Shown in pieces: positions 60,959 through 64,000 of a stretch of 64,000 bases of DNA. Position numbers and translations under genes: made by a program. Origin of the DNA: Pyrenophora tritici-repentis. Its lineage: Eukaryota; Ascomycota; Dothideomycetes; Pleosporales; Pleosporaceae. Every line of letters begins with the position of its first letter. The first letter of the stretch is position 1. The stretch spans positions 1,984,001 through 2,048,000 of the forward strand of contig NC_089397.1 in NCBI RefSeq assembly GCF_003171515.1, read 5' to 3'. The notes beneath the pieces are model-generated. The model saw only the letters and a program-made list of their open reading frames with translations, did not search any database and had not been told where the DNA came from.

Positions 60959-62115
60959 ATGACGACATTTACCACCCGCGACGCGACCGTGACTTTACGC
61001 GACCAGTCAGACTACACCGGTTGGATGCTACAACTGCAAGCGCGTTGCATAGCACACAATATTTGGGATAAGATTGACCCAAAGACTACTACTCACTTCT
61101 GGCATCGAAGAGCCAGGAAGACTTAGCGAACTATCGAACAGCGGACAGAAAGCGTTTAAAGAAGACCTCGAGTACTATCGCATGTCGATGGAGCAGTACA
61201 AAAGCGACCGACACCAATACGAAAAGGAGCAGTCAAGCTTCCAGCACATCATGACCCTGATTCAATCAAGCGTGTCACCGCACCTACTACGCACATGCTG
61301 TCTCCCAGACAAGACACTTCGCGAGTGGATTATAAACTTGAAGCTTACAGTTGGAGTGAGCGATCGCACCGAGAAGGAGCGAGCTAGAGAAAGATACCTA
61401 GCATCCCTCAAACCAATGAGGACCCCAAATCAATGGGACACGTGGCTGGCGGAATATGACCAAGCCGCCACGGAAGCTGAAGTATACAGCGTACCAGAAG
61501 TGTCACAACTTGATGCGATGTCAAAGGACTTTCTGGTGGCCGTCCAGAAAACAGCACCTATCTGGGCCGTAAACTTCCAAGAGAACGGACGATGGGCAGC
61601 TGGGATGAGCCGAAAGGAGATGATGAATCGGTTCCGAGAGCACATGATGATGCACCATCCCCTTTTTAGATCAGGGAAGCACAAAGCAGCTATGGCAGCT
61701 TACGATGAAAGCACACATGATGATACAACTCTCGCTGGAGGTGCATCCTACCAGCCACTGCGCGGGACGCCGAGCAGTGGGGTCACCGCGCCATCTACCA
61801 ACTTGAATCCGGGGAATACCTCGCAAACAAAGTATCGGGGACGTCCTCGTAAACAACCACAAACCTCACGAGCCATGAGAAAGCCAGCACAGAAGCGGTC
61901 CTCAGCGCAAAGTGAAGGGACTACCTCCGGGCAGAAATGCCCAGCGTGTTATCAATATCATGAACTCAGAGCATGCTACTATGTCAATCCAGACCTAGCG
62001 CCAGAGTGGTGGACACCAAATGAAGCTACAAATGAACTAATCCCGTACACGCACGCCAGCTCTGAAACAATCACATACACCAACGCCGGAGTACTCTCAG
62101 TCACCAATCGAATGA
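60959..62115 (+). pseudogene. Gag of Copia D, with deletions
   Basis: Starts MTTFTTRDATVTLRDQSDY at 60959, like element A. About 55 bp are missing near 61095, shifting the frame; the rest of Gag is open from 61074 and includes SSFQHIMTLIQSSVSPHLL and the knuckle CPACYQYHELRAC. A second deletion of about 75 bp near 62035 changes the frame again, so that the reading frame bypasses the usual stop. The normal frame at the end still carries TGA-CTA-GAA at 62113-62121. Where element A has lost bases in gag, D keeps the open frame, and vice versa. Confidence 0.8.
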
Positions 62116-64000
62116 CTAGAAGGCCGAAAGATTACGGACGTAGACGCCGCGTTCACTACCATCGCACGGAGTGGGACAGCCGAGCACACGTACCCTCTCG
62201 CACGATCATTCATTCTTGATTCAGGAGCGACGTGCCACATCACAAACAATCCAGATCGGATATACAACTACCGCCCGTCATCATTAGGAGACTACATATG
62301 GGCTGGTAGTATAAAGATTTGGATACGGGGATACGGGACCACAGACATCACGCTGCAACATCAGCATAGGACAACAAAGCTAGTGCTGCGAGATGTGGCA
62401 ATCTGCCCAGAGATCGTATGCAATCTAGTGTCCTTCCGACTGCTACGGCAGAGAGGAATCTGGTGGGATACCAAATCAAACCCAACCAACCTACGAGGAC
62501 CAGACGATCAAGTTATTGGCAACCTCTTAGAAAATTTTGGCCAGTGGGTATTAGAGTACAATCCTCTAGCCCAGGCATTTGTCCACACAAAAGCCATCAC
62601 AGCACGCACGCAGCGAGGACCAAAGAAGGCCTCAGCGATGCTGTGGCACAAGAGACTCGGCCACCCGGGACCAGCAGCAATCGAGCATCTCGTGCAGCAG
62701 TCTGAGGGGGTGCGAGTTCAAGGGTGACGACAGTACAATGCGACTCCTGCGGAAGAGCCAAGTCCAAGAGACAGATACGACGCCTACCGCGAACAAACGA
62801 CGAAGGCCCAGGAGAGCGACTTGCTATCGACTTCCATACATACGAAGTCCAGGCGATCACAAAAGAGAAGAGCCAAATGCTCATTACCGATCGTTTCTCA
62901 GGCCTCCAATGGGACTTATACTTTACCGACAACCGGACAGCCAAGTCTATTATCCGGCTGCTCACAACTTTCTTCTCATTTATGAAGAACCATTACAATA
63001 TATCCGTTAAGACCATAGAGTCTGACAACGAGATCACAACTGTTAAGCCAGATGTCGAGCGATGGCTGGCAACACAGGGCATCAGAGTCGAGCCCTCAGC
63101 CCCAGACACACAGGCACAAAACGGTGGAGCCGAGCGCTCAGGGGGTGTGAACAAGGAGAAGGCACGCGCAATGCGACTTGACGCCAATCTCTCTTGGGAA
63201 TTGTGGCCAGAAATCACTCGAGCCGCAGTCTATCTCTACAACAGAACCCCAAACTACAACAATCACTGGAAGACACCATACGAAGTCTTCTTCACACGAG
63301 TAGCTTTTAGCAACGGAATAGTCACATCTCTCCGAAAACCAAACCTCACTCATCTTAAGGCATATGGCTGCAAAGCTTTCGCCATGACAGACGACACCCA
63401 CAGAGGGAAGTCGCGCCTACAACGCCTCGACCCAAAGGCATGGATCGGATACCTAGTCGGATACCGGTCATCAAACATCTACCGAATCTGGATACCGTCA
63501 CTCGCCAAAGTGATAAGCACTAGAGACGTTGTCTTCGACGAACAGTCAATCTTCGATGGCAAAACCGAAGACCTAATGGACAACCTCATGCACAATACGC
63601 TAGAAGAAATTGCGACACACGTGAGGACCATTGAGCTGCCAACACCAGCGCAGCAACCAGAGACGGAGTCTTTCTATGAGGACAGTCCACCGGAGGAGTC
63701 ACTCGCTCAGGACAGCGAGGGCGACCAGCCAGGATACTATCAAGGGAGAAAAATCCGGGACAGCTACCCGACACCTCCGGCGACACCGCCACCCGCAGCG
63801 TTGCTCGCGCGGCTAATGGCAGGAGCATCGCTAGATGAGAAGGATCGACAAGGAACCCCTAAGACTGCCCCATGGGCAGCAGCGTTCATGGCGGGTACCC
63901 AGGCCGGAAAGGTTGGAGAATACAGAGGAGTAGCTATGGACAAGGCTGCGATTGTGAGAATGCTCGCCAAAGGCTTGAAGCCCCATCGCAGTCAGCTACC
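62116..64000 (+). pseudogene. Pol of Copia D, one frameshift, incomplete at window end
   Basis: In frame after TGA: LEGRKITDVDAA, protease FILDSGATCHIT, and the zinc region WHKRLGHPGPAAIEHL. Near 62725 a run of four G (element A) is three here, ending the frame at 62727; the downstream frame then continues to the window end with CDSCGRAK, IESDNEI and NGGAERSGG. Nucleotide identity with element A is very high through this part. Reverse transcriptase and RNase H lie outside the window. Confidence 0.85.

Larger units (their letters stand above)
60708..64000 (+). mobile_element. Copia-type retrotransposon D (A family), cut by window end
   Basis: The 5' LTR at 60708-60923 is followed by attaagagtctcac and a gag-pol closely related to element A. 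It has deletions and a frameshift. The 3' half lies outside the window. Confidence 0.9.

Overview
This window is nuclear DNA of a filamentous ascomycete. Its introns are short (46-126 bp, GT..AG), and its host genes are fungal families: VPS8, a GH78 rhamnosidase, MFS carriers, a P450 and ATP11. The mixture of Copia and pogo/Fot-like elements, with C-to-T nonsense damage in older copies (RIP-like), suggests a Dothideomycete, perhaps Pleosporales. That placement is inference; no rRNA or other marker is present.

Region by region. 1-4188 is the 3' part of VPS8. 4189-7651 is gene-poor and holds a degraded secreted-protein gene and a worn tandem repeat. 7652-15616 is a compact host island: GH78 alpha-L-rhamnosidase-like enzyme (+), SMP-30/lactonase-like protein (-), sugar transporter (+) and a DXD glycosyltransferase (+). 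The first three could release, process and import a plant-wall sugar such as rhamnose. 16397-39633 is almost all mobile DNA: an intact pogo-like transposon, nested solo LTRs, a pogo-type MITE, Copia A (+), Copia B (-) inserted in one arm of a long inverted-repeat element, a hAT-like foldback MITE, Copia E (-) and another solo LTR. 39657-46959 is a second host island, partly broken: a truncated gamma-glutamylcyclotransferase-like fragment, a drug-type MFS gene with one nonsense codon, an ATP11 gene split by a solo LTR, and a lineage-specific hypothetical gene. 47883-51521 is a dead pogo-like element carrying two solo LTRs, plus other TE debris. 52499-54183 is an apparently intact cytochrome P450. 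54675-64000 is Copia C (-), inserted in a pogo end, then Copia D (+), which runs off the window.

The most interesting signals lie in the Copia family represented by A, B, C and D. In all four, gag and pol are in the same frame and separated only by UGA-CUA, a known leaky-stop context. In all four, the sequence directly after the 5' LTR is complementary to the anticodon arm of tRNA-Lys(CUU), ending at tRNA position 39, which implies priming by a half-tRNA. All four gags carry a shortened CCHC knuckle. The best host-gene observation is ATP11: presequence, intron and reading frame are all present, and the only visible break is a 235-bp solo LTR with a perfect 5-bp target duplication, 39 codons before the stop.

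Several young elements with LTRs that look identical carry frameshifts that are one-base losses, mostly in homopolymer runs. These could be real mutations or assembly errors and should be checked against reads.
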